Below the pieces are notes generated by a model that was given only the letters and a program-made list of their open reading frames with translations, did no database searches and was not told the DNA's origin. The position numbers were made by a program, and so were the translations under genes. Positions 8,506-18,382 of a stretch of 64,000 nucleotides of DNA are shown in pieces (the first letter of the stretch is position 1; every line of letters starts with the position of its first letter). The DNA lies in NCBI RefSeq assembly GCF_000265405.1, contig NC_018010.1:2935501-2999500 (forward strand), read 5' to 3'. This DNA comes from Belliella baltica DSM 15883. GTDB taxonomy: Bacteria > Bacteroidota > Bacteroidia > Cytophagales > Cyclobacteriaceae.

Positions 8506-10455
8506 ATGTCTGATCAAAAAATCAACATTACCCTGCCAGATGGTTCGGTAAAGAATTATGACAAAGGAGTTTCAGGGCTACAAATTGCACTTAGTATCAG
8601 CGAGGGTTTAGCGAGAAATGTATTGGCAGCAAAAGTAAACGGAGAAGTTTGGGACGCAACCCGACCAATCCATTCAGATTCCACAGTGCAATTATTAACT
8701 TGGAATGACAAGGAAGGTAAATCCACTTTTTGGCATTCATCTGCCCATTTGATGGCAGAGGCTTTAGAAGCACTTTATCCAGGTGTGAAGTTAGGAATCG
8801 GTCCTTCTATCGAAACAGGATTCTACTATGATGTAGATTTTGGTGATAGAGTTTTCGAAGGTTCTGAATTGGAGAAAATCGAAGCCAAAATGACTGAATT
8901 GGCTAGAGAAAAGAATGAATATATCAGAAAAGAGATTTCTAAGTCTGAAGCTGTAGCATATTTTACAGAAAAAGATGATGAATATAAATTAGACCTGTTG
9001 CAAGGACTGGATGATGGTACCATCACTTTCTACGAGCAAGGTAATTTTGTAGATCTATGTCGTGGACCGCATATTCCAAACACAGGATTTATCAAAGCGA
9101 TCAAGCTATTGAATATCGCCGGTGCTTACTGGAGAGGGGATGAAAAGCGAAAAATGCTTACTCGGATTTACGGAGTAACTTTCCCAAAAGCCAAAGAACT
9201 GACTGAATATCTTCACATGCTTGAAGAAGCTAAGCGAAGAGATCATAGAAAACTAGGTAGAGAATTGGAGCTTTTCACTTTCTCTGAAAAAGTAGGAATG
9301 GGACTTCCTCTTTGGTTGCCAAAAGGAACACTTTTGAGAGAGCGTTTGGTGAATTTCATGAAGCGAGCTCAAGATAAATCCGGTTATCAACAAGTGGTGA
9401 CTCCGCATATTGGTCACAAGGCGCTTTATGAAACTTCAGGACACTATGAAAAATACGGGAAAGATTCATTTCAACCCATAGCTACTCCAAACGAAGGGGA
9501 GGAGTTCTTGTTGAAACCGATGAACTGTCCGCATCACTGTGAGATATACAAGCATAAGCCACGGTCTTACAAAGATCTTCCGATCAGGTATGCTGAGTTT
9601 GGAACAGTTTACCGTTACGAGCAAAGTGGAGAATTGCATGGATTGACTAGAGTAAGAGGATTTACTCAAGATGATGCACATATTTTCTGCCGTCCAGAGC
9701 AGGTGAAAGAAGAATTTATCAAAGTGATTGATTTGGTGCTTTATGTTTTCAAAGCTTTAGGTTTTGAAGAATATACAGCTCAGATTTCTTTAAGAGATCC
9801 TGCAAAAGCTGAGAAATACATAGGAACCGATGAGGCTTGGGACAAAGCTGAAGCAGCCATTATCGAAGCAGCAGCTGAAAAAGGTTTAGAAACAGTCACT
9901 GAATTAGGTGAGGCGGCTTTCTATGGTCCGAAATTGGATTTCATGGTAAAAGATGCTTTGGGAAGAAAGTGGCAATTGGGAACGATTCAGGTCGATTATC
10001 AATTACCTAATCGCTTCGAGTTGGAATATATAGGTTCTGACAATCAAAAACACAGACCTGTAATGATTCATAGAGCTCCATTTGGTTCATTGGAGCGGTT
10101 TGTTGCTGTTTTGATTGAGCATTGTGCAGGGAATTTCCCATTATGGCTTTCTCCTGAGCAAATGACTATTTTACCTATTTCAGAGAAGTTTACGGAATAT
10201 GCAGAAAAAGTCAAAAGCATGTTGGAAGATCATGATATCATTGGTGCGATTGACAATAGAGATGAAAAGATAGGTAGAAAAATCCGTGATGCAGAGATGA
10301 AGAAAATTCCATTTATGTTGATCGTAGGAGAGAAAGAAATGGAAGAAGGAAAGCTTTCAGTGAGAAAGCATGGTGAGGGAGATTTGGGAAGTTTTAGTCC
10401 AGAGGAATTTGCTGCCTATTTTAAAAATATCATAGCAACTTCTATCCAACATTAA
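8506..10455 (+). CDS. thrS: Threonine--tRNA ligase
   Basis: This cytoplasmic class II aminoacyl-tRNA synthetase joins threonine to tRNA-Thr. In order, the 649-aa protein shows an N-terminal TGS domain (1-64), an editing domain with [11 protein letters not shown] near residue 77, and a catalytic core. The core has the zinc-binding Cys in [12 protein letters not shown], motif 2 ([20 protein letters not shown]) and motif 3 ([13 protein letters not shown]). An anticodon-binding domain closes the chain. The length is standard. It stands just before infC-rpmI-rplT, a common bacterial arrangement, and infC has its own promoter-like sequence between them. Confidence 0.97.
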   Translation: MSDQKINITLPDGSVKNYDKGVSGLQIALSISEGLARNVLAAKVNGEVWDATRPIHSDSTVQLLTWNDKEGKSTFWHSSAHLMAEALEALYPGVKLGIGPSIETGFYYDVDFGDRVFEGSELEKIEAKMTELAREKNEYIRKEISKSEAVAYFTEKDDEYKLDLLQGLDDGTITFYEQGNFVDLCRGPHIPNTGFIKAIKLLNIAGAYWRGDEKRKMLTRIYGVTFPKAKELTEYLHMLEEAKRRDHRKLGRELELFTFSEKVGMGLPLWLPKGTLLRERLVNFMKRAQDKSGYQQVVTPHIGHKALYETSGHYEKYGKDSFQPIATPNEGEEFLLKPMNCPHHCEIYKHKPRSYKDLPIRYAEFGTVYRYEQSGELHGLTRVRGFTQDDAHIFCRPEQVKEEFIKVIDLVLYVFKALGFEEYTAQISLRDPAKAEKYIGTDEAWDKAEAAIIEAAAEKGLETVTELGEAAFYGPKLDFMVKDALGRKWQLGTIQVDYQLPNRFELEYIGSDNQKHRPVMIHRAPFGSLERFVAVLIEHCAGNFPLWLSPEQMTILPISEKFTEYAEKVKSMLEDHDIIGAIDNRDEKIGRKIRDAEMKKIPFMLIVGEKEMEEGKLSVRKHGEGDLGSFSPEEFAAYFKNIIATSIQH

Positions 10456-10480
10456 TATTTCAGTTAAAAAAGATTGGGGT

Positions 10481-10511
10481 TTTTTAAATCCCAAAAATAT
10501 TTCGATATTTG
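10481..10511 (+). promoter_or_regulatory. Candidate infC-rpmI-rplT promoter
   Basis: TTTT (10481-10484), 19 bases, then GATATTTG (10504-10511), close to the Bacteroidota consensus. It lies 37 bases before the first possible infC codon. A ttggg/cccaa stem (about 10473-10493) overlaps the upstream box. Confidence 0.6.
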
Positions 10512-10547
10512 CAGCCAATTTAATCAACAAAACCATAAATAAATATT

Positions 10548-11099
10548 TTGAGAGGAAGAGCACCGTTTAGACCAAGACAAGAAGAGCCTTATAAAATAAA
10601 TGATAAGATCAGGGCGCGTGAGGTAAGAATCGTAGGAGATTTTGTAGAAGGTGGCAATGCCGTTCTATCATTATCTGAGGCAATTAAACTTGCTGAAGCA
10701 AATGAACTTGACCTTGTAGAGATTTCTCCGACAGCGAGTCCACCGGTTTGTAAGATCATTGATTACGCTAAATTCAAGTACGAGCAGAGAAAGAAGCAAA
10801 AGGAAATCAAAGCCAATGCAGCTAAGACTGTTCTGAAAGAAATCAGATTTGGACCTAACACGGATGATCACGATTTCAATTTCAAATTAAAGCATGCCAT
10901 CAATTTCCTTAAAGAAGGTTCAAAAGTGAAAGCTTATGTTCATTTCGTAGGTAGAACGATTGTCTTCAAAGAAAGAGGGGAAATGCTTTTGTTGAAATTT
11001 GCGCAAGCACTCGAAGAATATGGAGCAGTTGAGCAAATGCCAAAAATGGAAGGAAAGAGAATGTTTCTCTTTTTAGCTCCAAAAGCGACAAAGAAATAA
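10548..11099 (+). CDS. infC: Translation initiation factor IF-3, with a non-AUG start
   Basis: IF-3 binds the 30S subunit, prevents early 50S joining and proofreads the start codon. The 183-aa chain has the N-domain ([16 protein letters not shown] near residue 17) and the C-domain with [16 protein letters not shown] and [14 protein letters not shown]. There is no in-frame ATG anywhere near the N-terminus. An in-frame TAA at 10536-10538 is followed only by ATA, AAT, ATT (10545) and TTG (10548). The start must therefore be a rare codon, most simply TTG, or ATT as in Escherichia coli infC. A rare start allows IF-3 to limit its own synthesis; self-control here is inferred from that precedent. Confidence 0.95.
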   Translation: MRGRAPFRPRQEEPYKINDKIRAREVRIVGDFVEGGNAVLSLSEAIKLAEANELDLVEISPTASPPVCKIIDYAKFKYEQRKKQKEIKANAAKTVLKEIRFGPNTDDHDFNFKLKHAINFLKEGSKVKAYVHFVGRTIVFKERGEMLLLKFAQALEEYGAVEQMPKMEGKRMFLFLAPKATKK

Positions 11100-11121
11100 T
11101 TTTCAACAAACAAATACAGTT

Positions 11122-11319
11122 ATGCCAAAAGTAAAAACCAAATCAAGTGCAAAAAAGAGGTTCAAGCTTTCTGGAACCGGTAAGATCAGAAGAAAGCATG
11201 CTTACAAAAGCCATATTTTGACTAAGAAAGATACCAAAAGAAAGAGAAATCTGACTAAAATGGGTATGGTTCACGAGTCAGATGAAGGAAGAGTTAAAGC
11301 AATGTTGAGAATCGGTTAA
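11122..11319 (+). CDS. rpmI: 50S ribosomal protein L35
   Basis: This 65-aa, Lys/Arg-rich small ribosomal protein begins [20 protein letters not shown], the typical L35 N-terminus. It lies 22 bases after infC and before rplT in the classic infC-rpmI-rplT operon. It assembles into the large subunit. Confidence 0.96.
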   Translation: MPKVKTKSSAKKRFKLSGTGKIRRKHAYKSHILTKKDTKRKRNLTKMGMVHESDEGRVKAMLRIG

Positions 11320-11421
11320 TTCAGAGATCAACAAAACAATTAAGGTTAATTATTCACCAGACGCTTTGGTCACAAGTGTAATGCGAAAGCAAAGCCACCA
11401 AGAGTCAAAAAATTTATTACT

Positions 11422-11766
11422 ATGCCTAGATCAGTAAACGCGGTAGCGTCAAGAGCAAGAAGAAAAAAAGTATTAAAAGCAACCAAAGGTTACTTCGGAA
11501 GAGGTAAAAACGTTTGGACAGTAGCTAAAAACAAGTACGAAAAAGGTTTACAGTACGCTTACAGAGACAGAAAAGCTAAGAAAAGAGAATTCAGAGCTTT
11601 ATGGATTCAGCGTATCAATGCCGGTGCCAGATTACATGGCATGTCGTATTCACAATTAATGGGAGCATTGAAGAAAGGTGAAGTTGAATTGAACAGAAAA
11701 GTTCTTGCAGACTTAGCCATGAATCACCCTGAGGCATTCAAAGCTGTAGTTGAAAAAGTTAAGTAA
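11422..11766 (+). CDS. rplT: 50S ribosomal protein L20
   Basis: This 114-aa early-assembly protein of the large subunit binds 23S rRNA. It shows the L20 pattern: [19 protein letters not shown], then [16 protein letters not shown], a long basic helix, and the globular end [15 protein letters not shown]. The 102-base gap after rpmI is unusually long for this operon. It holds a weak gctttg/caaagc pairing, a possible place for L20 self-regulation, but this is not a recognised leader. Confidence 0.96.
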   Translation: MPRSVNAVASRARRKKVLKATKGYFGRGKNVWTVAKNKYEKGLQYAYRDRKAKKREFRALWIQRINAGARLHGMSYSQLMGALKKGEVELNRKVLADLAMNHPEAFKAVVEKVK

Positions 11767-11791
11767 GTTCGCACTAACTTATTTATGTAAA

Positions 11792-11819
11792 AAGCCCTGA
11801 AATTTTCAGGGCTTTTTTT
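11792..11819 (+). terminator. Terminator of the infC-rpmI-rplT operon
   Basis: The stem aagccctga/ttcagggctt with a short AT loop is followed by seven T residues, 26 bases after the rplT stop. Confidence 0.92.
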
Positions 11820-11871
11820 ATTTCCAATTGAATGTGAATCTAATAAAATTTAGTATCTTACAAATGAACAG

Positions 11872-11920
11872 AAAACCAATCTTTAAAAGCCTGATTTTTC
11901 AGGTTTTTAGAATTGGTTTT
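11872..11920. other. Nested 49-nt hairpin between convergent transcripts
   Basis: A 9-bp perfect outer stem (aaaaccaat/attggtttt) encloses an inner stem (aaaagcctga/tcaggtttt). It sits between the rplT terminator and the tRNA region on the other strand. It may act as an extra bidirectional terminator or be a dispersed repeat. Confidence 0.5.
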
Positions 11921-11932
11921 TTCTTTAATAAC

Positions 11933-11957
11933 AAAAAAAGCCCCAAAAGAGGGGCTT
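11933..11957 (-). terminator. Terminator-like hairpin after the tRNA remnant
   Basis: On the minus strand aagcccc/ggggctt is followed by a T-run (A-run at 11933-11938 on the plus strand). It closely resembles the hairpin at 12051-12073, so the two look like duplicates. Confidence 0.7.
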
Positions 11958-11960
11958 AAG

Positions 11961-12040
11961 TAGCGAGGACAGGAGTTAAACCTGTGTCCGCTACGCCACG
12001 GCGCACAAGCGCGGCGGATATGAATCCTAACTCTTAGAGG
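11961..12040 (-). pseudogene. Degenerate tRNA remnant next to tRNA-Met
   Basis: On the minus strand the 3' end matches the neighbouring tRNA-Met acceptor strand (cctcgcta). It is preceded by a plausible T arm (acagg, a 7-nt loop, cctgt), and further upstream lies an anticodon-like ggattcat segment. Between the T arm and the anticodon-like part is a GC-rich insert of about 30 nt (11985-12020, ccgccgcgc and gcgccgtggcg arms). No 5' acceptor strand or D arm is seen. With its own terminator-like hairpin, it looks like a decayed duplicate of the tRNA unit. Confidence 0.6.
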
Positions 12041-12050
12041 TTGTGCAATA

Positions 12051-12073
12051 AAAAAGCCCCAAAAATGGGGCTT
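12051..12073 (-). terminator. Terminator of tRNA-Met
   Basis: On the minus strand gcccc/ggggc with a 6-nt loop is followed by a T-run. It begins at once after the tRNA 3' end. Confidence 0.8.
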
Positions 12074-12074
12074 G

Positions 12075-12148
12075 TAGCGAGGAGCAGGATCGAACTGCCG
12101 ACCTCAGGGTTATGAATCCTGCGCTCTAACCATCTGAGCTACCTCGCC
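12075..12148 (-). tRNA. tRNA-Met (anticodon CAT)
   Basis: This 74-nt cloverleaf has acceptor strands ggcgagg and cctcgct with discriminator A, D arm gctcagatggttagagc, anticodon loop attcataa carrying CAT, and T arm ggcag-ttcgatc-ctgct. CCA is not encoded. A CAT anticodon also fits tRNA-Ile2 (modified C34). The base-paired first position argues against the initiator. A CATATTTG box lies just upstream on the minus strand. Confidence 0.9.
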
Positions 12149-12240
12149 GAATTGGAATGCAAATATGCTAGGTTGAGTTGTTAAAAACAAGTGTGATTGC
12201 TTAAAAAATCATACTTTTTACGAATCAAAATTTTAAAACT

Positions 12241-12636
12241 ATGGTAAAGAACAAGTTTGTTGCTGACTATCAAATAAATACTTCTAGGAAAATTTTATTT
12301 CCTTATTTGAGTACCGCAAGTGGGTTGTCCGAGTGGTTTGCCGATGATGTCAAAATCAACGAGGATAAAAATTACATCTTTAGCTATGACGGAGAAGATC
12401 ATCATGCGAAGCTCGTAGCATTAAGAACAAATATGCATGTGAAATTTGACTTTTATGATCCCAATGATGAAGAGGAAACCGATCATTCTTTTATTGAGTT
12501 TAAGCTTGAAGAAAATGAGTTAACCCAAACGATGTTTTTGAGAGTAATAGATTACAGTGATGCTTATGATGACGAAGAGCAAGAATCTATTTGGGGTAGT
12601 TTAATAGCTTCTCTAAAAGAAATAATAGGGGGATAA
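12241..12636 (+). CDS. START-like (SRPBCC-fold) domain protein
   Basis: This 131-aa protein matches a small Bacteroidota family of START-like helix-grip proteins. It has an N-terminal strand (KFVADYQINTSRKILFPYLS), the GLSEWFADDV segment near residue 28, an acidic middle, and a long C-terminal helix (WGSLIASLKEII). It is soluble, and the cavity ligand is unknown. It stands just upstream of the LptF/G permease, with an 80-base gap. Confidence 0.75.
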   Translation: MVKNKFVADYQINTSRKILFPYLSTASGLSEWFADDVKINEDKNYIFSYDGEDHHAKLVALRTNMHVKFDFYDPNDEEETDHSFIEFKLEENELTQTMFLRVIDYSDAYDDEEQESIWGSLIASLKEIIGG

Positions 12637-12715
12637 TCTGCCTAGGATTTCTTACTTTTGACATCTTATTCAAAAGCCTTAACGTAATAGTTTTGTTAGA
12701 GGGGATTACTTCTTC

Positions 12716-14542
12716 ATGAAAAAACTTGATAAATTAATTTTAGGGTCCTTTATTGGTCCCTTTTTGTTGACATTTATTGTAGTAGATTTTATTCTGCTGA
12801 CGGTAAATATGCTGAGGTATTTCGATGAGATTTTCGGCAAAGGATTAGATTTTGTAGTTTACCTAGAATTGATTAGTTATTTCTTGATCAGTATTTCGCC
12901 TATGGCTTTGCCACTGGCTGTTTTGCTTTCTTCCTTAATGACTTTCGGAAATTTAGGAGAGCACTTTGAATTAACGGCTATCAAAAGTAGTGGGATTTCT
13001 CTTCTTCGAGCTTTGAGGCCAATAGGGATTTTTGTTGTGATTTTATCTTTTTTAGCATTTTTATCTAATAATTATCTTGTACCTAAGGTCAATTTAAAAA
13101 CTTTTAGTTTGCTTTATGATATTCGGATGAAATCTCCTGCTTTGGATATAAAAGAAGGAGTATTCTATAGCGGTATTCCAACATATAGTATTAAAGTAAA
13201 TAAAAAATTAGACGAGGTCAGGTTAGTTGATCTTATCATTTATGATCATTCAGAAGGGCGGGGGAATGTCAATGTTATTCTTGCAGATTCGGGGAGAATG
13301 GAGCCATTTTTTAATGAGTCTTATATGAGTATGACATTGTACAATGGAATCAGTTATAAGGAGTCTAGGGATAGAAGAGCTTCTTACAATAAGCCGCAAG
13401 ATTTTACAAGGACAAAATTTTCTGAAAATCAGATAATTTTCAATTTGGAGTCTTTTCAAATGAATCGTACTTCTGAAGATCAATGGTCAAATAATAGATC
13501 TATCAAAAATATAGGTCAGCTTAAAGTTGGATTAGATTCCATGTCAAGTGAAATTAATAGAATGATATTTACAAATTTCGCTTCCTCACAATCTTCTTAT
13601 CCTTTTTATACAAGAAACAGAAATTTTGAAATCCCCGAAGAGGTAATTAAGAAAAAGAAGTATGATGATTCAGTTCGAATCGAAAGGAAAAAATTATTCG
13701 AAAAAAATGATTCCTTAAAAACTACAGATGAGCAAATTGCATTGGCGATTTCAGATGGTAGTAATCTAAATTTTGATACTATCAAACTAGATAGCTCCAC
13801 TCTGATGCCTTTGACTGATGTGGGTGCAAATTTTGATGATAATCTAGCTAATGAAATTGCAGAGGCGAATCCTTCTTACAGAAAGTCAGACTCGATAAAT
13901 CAAGGAAGGCAATTTGAAATAGACTCTATTTATTCAAGGAAGATAGCAACCAAAGAGCTGCCTATCAGACCGAAATCAGATTTACCATCAAAGCCAACTG
14001 AATTTACCGAATCACAAAGGATGAGAATAGACTCTATTATAGAGAAAAATAATTATAGATCAAGGTCTGCTACCGTAGCGTTAAATAATGCAAGAACGCT
14101 TAAGAATGCATTCAATAGAAAGGTTTTTGAGATAAATGAAGTTGAAAGAGAATATCGAAGGTATCAAATAGCATGGTATCAAAAATACACAACGGCTTTT
14201 GCTTGTATAGTAATGTTTATGATAGGTGCACCACTTGGAGCGATCATCAAAAAAGGAGGTTTGGGAATGCCTGTCCTAGTATCTATTATTTTCTTTATAA
14301 TCTATTACATGCTTACGATTACAGGTGAAAAATGGGGTAAGGAAGGTATGGCAAATACTCTATTTGGTACGTGGTTTTCAATTTTGGTTTTAATTCCTAT
14401 TGGCCTATTTTTTCTAAAACAAGCCAGAAAAGATGCTAGATTATTCGAAATGGAAGTTTACACAGATTTCTATAAAAAGGTGAAGCAGTGGATGGAAACA
14501 AAGTTTAGCAAAAACCAAAAGACACTTTTAAAATCAAAATAA
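12716..14542 (+). CDS. LptF/LptG family permease (YjgP/YjgQ)
   Basis: This inner-membrane half of the lipopolysaccharide-export ABC transporter works with LptB and passes LPS to the periplasmic bridge. Of 608 aa, three membrane segments lie at the N-terminus (residues about 12-35, 50-80 and 98-120) and three at the C-terminus (about 500-570), with a large periplasmic domain between. The domain is much longer than the roughly 360-aa proteobacterial proteins. It includes a charged, low-complexity insert (about residues 290-460, rich in Ser, Asp and Lys). Only one permease gene is here; whether it is LptF or LptG cannot be told. Confidence 0.88.
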   Translation: MKKLDKLILGSFIGPFLLTFIVVDFILLTVNMLRYFDEIFGKGLDFVVYLELISYFLISISPMALPLAVLLSSLMTFGNLGEHFELTAIKSSGISLLRALRPIGIFVVILSFLAFLSNNYLVPKVNLKTFSLLYDIRMKSPALDIKEGVFYSGIPTYSIKVNKKLDEVRLVDLIIYDHSEGRGNVNVILADSGRMEPFFNESYMSMTLYNGISYKESRDRRASYNKPQDFTRTKFSENQIIFNLESFQMNRTSEDQWSNNRSIKNIGQLKVGLDSMSSEINRMIFTNFASSQSSYPFYTRNRNFEIPEEVIKKKKYDDSVRIERKKLFEKNDSLKTTDEQIALAISDGSNLNFDTIKLDSSTLMPLTDVGANFDDNLANEIAEANPSYRKSDSINQGRQFEIDSIYSRKIATKELPIRPKSDLPSKPTEFTESQRMRIDSIIEKNNYRSRSATVALNNARTLKNAFNRKVFEINEVEREYRRYQIAWYQKYTTAFACIVMFMIGAPLGAIIKKGGLGMPVLVSIIFFIIYYMLTITGEKWGKEGMANTLFGTWFSILVLIPIGLFFLKQARKDARLFEMEVYTDFYKKVKQWMETKFSKNQKTLLKSK

Positions 14543-14585
14543 ACCTTGTACATTTGTGACTGTTTTAAAATAAATTTAACTAAGC

Positions 14586-14861
14586 ATGTATTTAACTACA
14601 GAGAAAAAATCGGAGTTGTTTAAAAATCATGGTAGGTTAAAGTCTGAGACTGATACTGGTTCTCCAGAGTCTCAGATCGCTTTATTCACATTCAGAATTA
14701 AGCATTTAACTGACCATTTGAAAACCAACAAAAAAGACCATTCTTCTAGACTAGGTCTTTTGAAACTAGTAGGTAAGAGAAGAAGTTTATTAAACTATCT
14801 TTACAAAAATGATATCGAAAGATATAGAGCTGTTCTTGCTGACCTAGGAATACGTAAATAA
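14586..14861 (+). CDS. rpsO: 30S ribosomal protein S15
   Basis: This 91-aa protein has the S15 signature [20 protein letters not shown] near residue 18 and [20 protein letters not shown]. It binds 16S rRNA early in assembly. It lies before pnp, as in many bacteria, but a terminator separates the two. Confidence 0.97.
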   Translation: MYLTTEKKSELFKNHGRLKSETDTGSPESQIALFTFRIKHLTDHLKTNKKDHSSRLGLLKLVGKRRSLLNYLYKNDIERYRAVLADLGIRK

Positions 14862-14869
14862 AAATTACT

Positions 14870-14903
14870 GTAAGGTTCTCTATTTGAGAACCTTACTTTT
14901 TTG
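14870..14903 (+). terminator. Terminator after rpsO
   Basis: The stem gtaaggttctc/gagaaccttac (14870-14896) is followed by TTTTTT. The fit is good. Confidence 0.9.
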
Positions 14904-14966
14904 CTTTCCCCCAGATATTAAACCTTACTTTTATAACTATTAAAGATTTATTCTTAACAAATTTGT

Positions 14967-17108
14967 ATGTTACCAAACGTAATTTCTAAAACTATCACCC
15001 TAGAGGACGGTAGAGAAATCATCATTGAAACGGGTGCATTAGCTAAACAAGCTGATGGAGCTGTAGTAGTAAGAATGGGCAACGCGATGCTATTGGCCAC
15101 CGCAATGTCCAAAAAAGAGGCTGGAGAAGGAGTAGATTTCCTTCCAATGTCAGTAGATTATCAAGAAAAATTTGCTGCATCAGGAAAAATCCCTGGTGGT
15201 TTTCTCAAAAGAGAAGGAAGACTTTCTGATTATGAAATTTTGATCAGTAGAATTGTTGATAGAGCGATCAGACCTATTTTTCCAGATGATTATCATGCTG
15301 ATACACAGATTGCAATTACCTTAATGTCATCTGATGCAGATGTGCTTCCAGATTGTCTAGCAGGTTTGGCAGCATCAGCTGCATTGGCTGTTTCTGATAT
15401 CCCCTTCAACGGACCAATATCGGAAGTAAGAGTTGCCAAAATAGATGGTAAGCTTATCATCAACCCAACACCAACTCAATTAGCACAAGCATCTCTTGAG
15501 TTTATCGTGGCTGGATCTGAAGAATACATTCTTATGGTAGAAGGTGAGGCTGATGAAATCTCTGAAGATGAAATGGTTGAGGCCATGCAGTTGGCACATG
15601 AAGAGATCAAAAGACATTGTCAAGTTCAAAAAGAATTGACAATTGCTGTAGGGAAAGAAGTAAAGCGTGAATATAATCACGAAAAATCTGATCCAGCTTT
15701 ATTTGAAAAAATGCATGCTGATCTCTATCAGAAGTGTTATGATGCCGTGAGCAAAATGATTGCTAATAAATCTGAGAGATCAGAAATGATTAAGGCAATA
15801 AAAACAGAGTTTGTTGAGAGTCTTGGAGAAGAACATGAATTTGAAGCAAGTTTGATTGGACCATATTTTTCAAAAATCCACAAAGAAGCTGCTAGAAACC
15901 TTACTCTTAATGAAAAGAAAAGACTTGACGGTAGAAAACTGGATGAAGTTAGACCAATCTGGTCTGTAGTAGATTATCTTCCTTCTGCCCATGGTTCTGC
16001 GGTTTTTACTAGAGGTGAAACGCAATCCGTAACTACTTGTACTTTAGGTACAAAAATGGACGAACAAATGGTGGACGGAGCAGTAATTTCAGGCTACAAC
16101 AAATTCTTTTTACACTACAATTTCCCTGGTTTCTCAACTGGTGAGGTAAAACCAAATAGAGGTCCAGGTAGAAGAGAAGTTGGTCATGGTAACCTAGCTA
16201 TGCGAGCGTTGAAAAAAGTTTTGCCAGCGGATGATCAAAATCCTTATACAATTAGAATAGTTTCAGATATTTTAGAATCTAATGGTTCTTCATCTATGGC
16301 TACAGTTTGTGCTGGGTCACTTGCATTAATGGATGCGGGTATCCCTATCAAATCTGCCGTTACAGGGATTGCTATGGGTATGATTTCTGATTCGAAAACA
16401 GGGAAATATGCAATTTTATCTGATATTTTAGGTGATGAGGATCATTTAGGAGACATGGATTTCAAAGTGACAGGTACTGAAAAAGGTATCACCGCTTGCC
16501 AAATGGATCTAAAAGTTGAAGGATTAGATTACAATGTCTTGAAAGAAGCTCTTTTCCAAGCAAAAGAAGGTAGATTACATATTTTGAAAGAAATTTCGAA
16601 AACTCTTGCTGCTCCAAAAGCTGATTTGAAACCACATACTCCGAGATCATTTATCATGACAATTCCAAAAGAGTTGATAGGAGCTGTAATTGGACCAGGT
16701 GGAAAAGTAATCCAAGAGATTCAAAAAGACACAGGTGCCACAATCGTAATCGAAGAGAAAGACAATATGGGTAAAATCAATGTTTTCTCAAGTGATGAAA
16801 CTTCAATGAACGCAGCAATTTCAAGAATTAAAGGAATTGTAGCGCAACCTGAGATAGGTGAGACATACACAGGAAAAGTGAAGAATATAATGCCTTTTGG
16901 AGCATTCGTTGAATTTATGCCTGGAAAGGATGGTTTACTTCATATTTCTGAAATCAAATGGGAAAGATTAGAAACCATGGATGGAGTTTTAGAAGCAGGT
17001 GAAGAGATTCAGGTTAAATTAATCGATGTAGATAAAAAGACAGGTAAATTTAAGCTTTCAAGAAAAGTACTTCTTCCAAAACCAGAAAAAACAGAGAACA
17101 AAGATTAA
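14967..17108 (+). CDS. pnp: Polyribonucleotide nucleotidyltransferase (PNPase)
   Basis: This trimeric enzyme degrades RNA from the 3' end by phosphorolysis. The 713-aa chain has two RNase PH domains (about 1-220 and 310-540) around a helical linker. A KH domain follows ([18 protein letters not shown]), then an S1 domain ([25 protein letters not shown]). The length is standard. A CAAATTTG sequence ends only a few bases before the ATG; whether it is a promoter box cannot be told. Confidence 0.96.
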   Translation: MLPNVISKTITLEDGREIIIETGALAKQADGAVVVRMGNAMLLATAMSKKEAGEGVDFLPMSVDYQEKFAASGKIPGGFLKREGRLSDYEILISRIVDRAIRPIFPDDYHADTQIAITLMSSDADVLPDCLAGLAASAALAVSDIPFNGPISEVRVAKIDGKLIINPTPTQLAQASLEFIVAGSEEYILMVEGEADEISEDEMVEAMQLAHEEIKRHCQVQKELTIAVGKEVKREYNHEKSDPALFEKMHADLYQKCYDAVSKMIANKSERSEMIKAIKTEFVESLGEEHEFEASLIGPYFSKIHKEAARNLTLNEKKRLDGRKLDEVRPIWSVVDYLPSAHGSAVFTRGETQSVTTCTLGTKMDEQMVDGAVISGYNKFFLHYNFPGFSTGEVKPNRGPGRREVGHGNLAMRALKKVLPADDQNPYTIRIVSDILESNGSSSMATVCAGSLALMDAGIPIKSAVTGIAMGMISDSKTGKYAILSDILGDEDHLGDMDFKVTGTEKGITACQMDLKVEGLDYNVLKEALFQAKEGRLHILKEISKTLAAPKADLKPHTPRSFIMTIPKELIGAVIGPGGKVIQEIQKDTGATIVIEEKDNMGKINVFSSDETSMNAAISRIKGIVAQPEIGETYTGKVKNIMPFGAFVEFMPGKDGLLHISEIKWERLETMDGVLEAGEEIQVKLIDVDKKTGKFKLSRKVLLPKPEKTENKD

Positions 17109-17201
17109 AGTTTATTTAATCAAATTGATTAATTTGAACCTTAATAGTATAAATTTCTGTTAACAACAGAGTCCAAAATTTGTAATTAAATATATTCTTG
17201 A

Positions 17202-18065
17202 ATGAGGCAGCTAAAAATTAGCAAACAGATAACCAACAGAGAAAGTCAGTCCTTAGATAAGTATCTACAAGAGATTGGTAAAGTTGATCTACTTACCGCA
17301 GATGAGGAAGTGGTTTTAGCCAAAAGAATCAGAGAAGGTGATCAGTTAGCGTTAGAAAAGTTAACAAAAGCCAACCTAAGGTTCGTGGTATCTGTAGCCA
17401 AACAATATCAAAACCAAGGTCTTTCTTTGGGTGATTTGATCAACGAGGGTAACCTAGGTTTGATTAAAGCAGCTCAAAGATTTGATGAAACTAGAGGTTT
17501 TAAGTTTATTTCTTATGCTGTATGGTGGATTAGACAATCTATACTTCAAGCGCTTGCTGAACAATCTAGAATTGTAAGACTACCATTGAATAGAGTAGGA
17601 TCTTTAAATAAAATTAGTAAAACTTTCAGTGAGCTAGAGCAAAAGTTTGAAAGAGAACCTTCTCCGGAGGAACTTGCAGAAGTACTTGAGGTAACAGCAA
17701 GTGAGGTTGTTGATACTATGAAAATATCTGGTAGACATGTCTCCATGGATGCACCTTTCGTTCAAGGAGAAGAAAACAGCTTATTGGATGTTTTAGAAAA
17801 TGATGGTGAAGAAAAGCCTGATGATGGATTGATGAATGATTCTTTGAGAAAAGAAGTTCAAAGAGCCTTATCCACTTTGACTCAAAGAGAAGCTGACGTA
17901 ATTACACTTTATTTCGGTCTTAATGGAGAGCATGCCATGACACTTGAAGAAATTGGAGAGAAATTTAACCTTACTAGAGAAAGAGTTAGACAAATTAAAG
18001 AAAAGGCAATCAGGAGGTTAAGACATACTTCAAGAAGTAAAACTTTAAAACCGTATTTAGGTTAA
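17202..18065 (+). CDS. rpoD: Primary RNA polymerase sigma factor (RpoD/SigA)
   Basis: This is the housekeeping sigma factor of the short Bacteroidota type, 287 aa, without region 1.1 or the non-conserved insert. Regions visible in order are 1.2 ([20 protein letters not shown]), 2 ([20 protein letters not shown] and the -7-box-reading [14 protein letters not shown]), 3 and 4 ([22 protein letters not shown] helix-turn-helix, then [16 protein letters not shown]). It directs transcription from the TAnnTTTG promoters seen in this window. Confidence 0.95.
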   Translation: MRQLKISKQITNRESQSLDKYLQEIGKVDLLTADEEVVLAKRIREGDQLALEKLTKANLRFVVSVAKQYQNQGLSLGDLINEGNLGLIKAAQRFDETRGFKFISYAVWWIRQSILQALAEQSRIVRLPLNRVGSLNKISKTFSELEQKFEREPSPEELAEVLEVTASEVVDTMKISGRHVSMDAPFVQGEENSLLDVLENDGEEKPDDGLMNDSLRKEVQRALSTLTQREADVITLYFGLNGEHAMTLEEIGEKFNLTRERVRQIKEKAIRRLRHTSRSKTLKPYLG

Positions 18066-18089
18066 TTATCCTATTGGTAAATAAATTTG

Positions 18090-18115
18090 AAAGGGGATTT
18101 TATCCCCTTTTTTTA
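18090..18115 (+). terminator. Terminator after rpoD
   Basis: The stem aaaggggat/atccccttt is followed by a T-run, about 25 bases past the stop. The remainder up to 18330 is AT-rich, and I see no other feature in it. Confidence 0.9.
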
Positions 18116-18330
18116 TGTCCAAGTGGATGTAGAATTTTCGACAAAAAAATAGAGTATAACTTAAAAATATTTCACTAATCTTTGATCAGAAAAATTACTT
18201 GATCTTTGAGATGAAAACTTTCTACATTATAAAAGAGTACCTTAATGTTTAACTCAAATTTTCAAAAGTAAAAGGAGCAGAAACAAAGGTTAATTTCTCA
18301 ATGATTTATGGAATTTTAACAGATGTTAAT

Positions 18331-18361
18331 TTTGTTGTAAGATTTAAATTAACAAAATTTG
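18331..18361 (+). promoter_or_regulatory. Candidate trxB promoter
   Basis: TTTG (18331-18334), exactly 19 bases, then AAAATTTG (18354-18361). The expected transcription start is near 18368, which rules out the TTG at 18359 as the trxB start and supports the ATG at 18383. Confidence 0.65.
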
Positions 18362-18382
18362 CCAACCCTTAAAAAAAGAGCA

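Noticed and set aside
18359..18382. TTG start giving a longer thioredoxin reductase
   Set aside because: The codon lies in the AAAATTTG promoter box, and the ATG at 18383 matches the family N-terminus.
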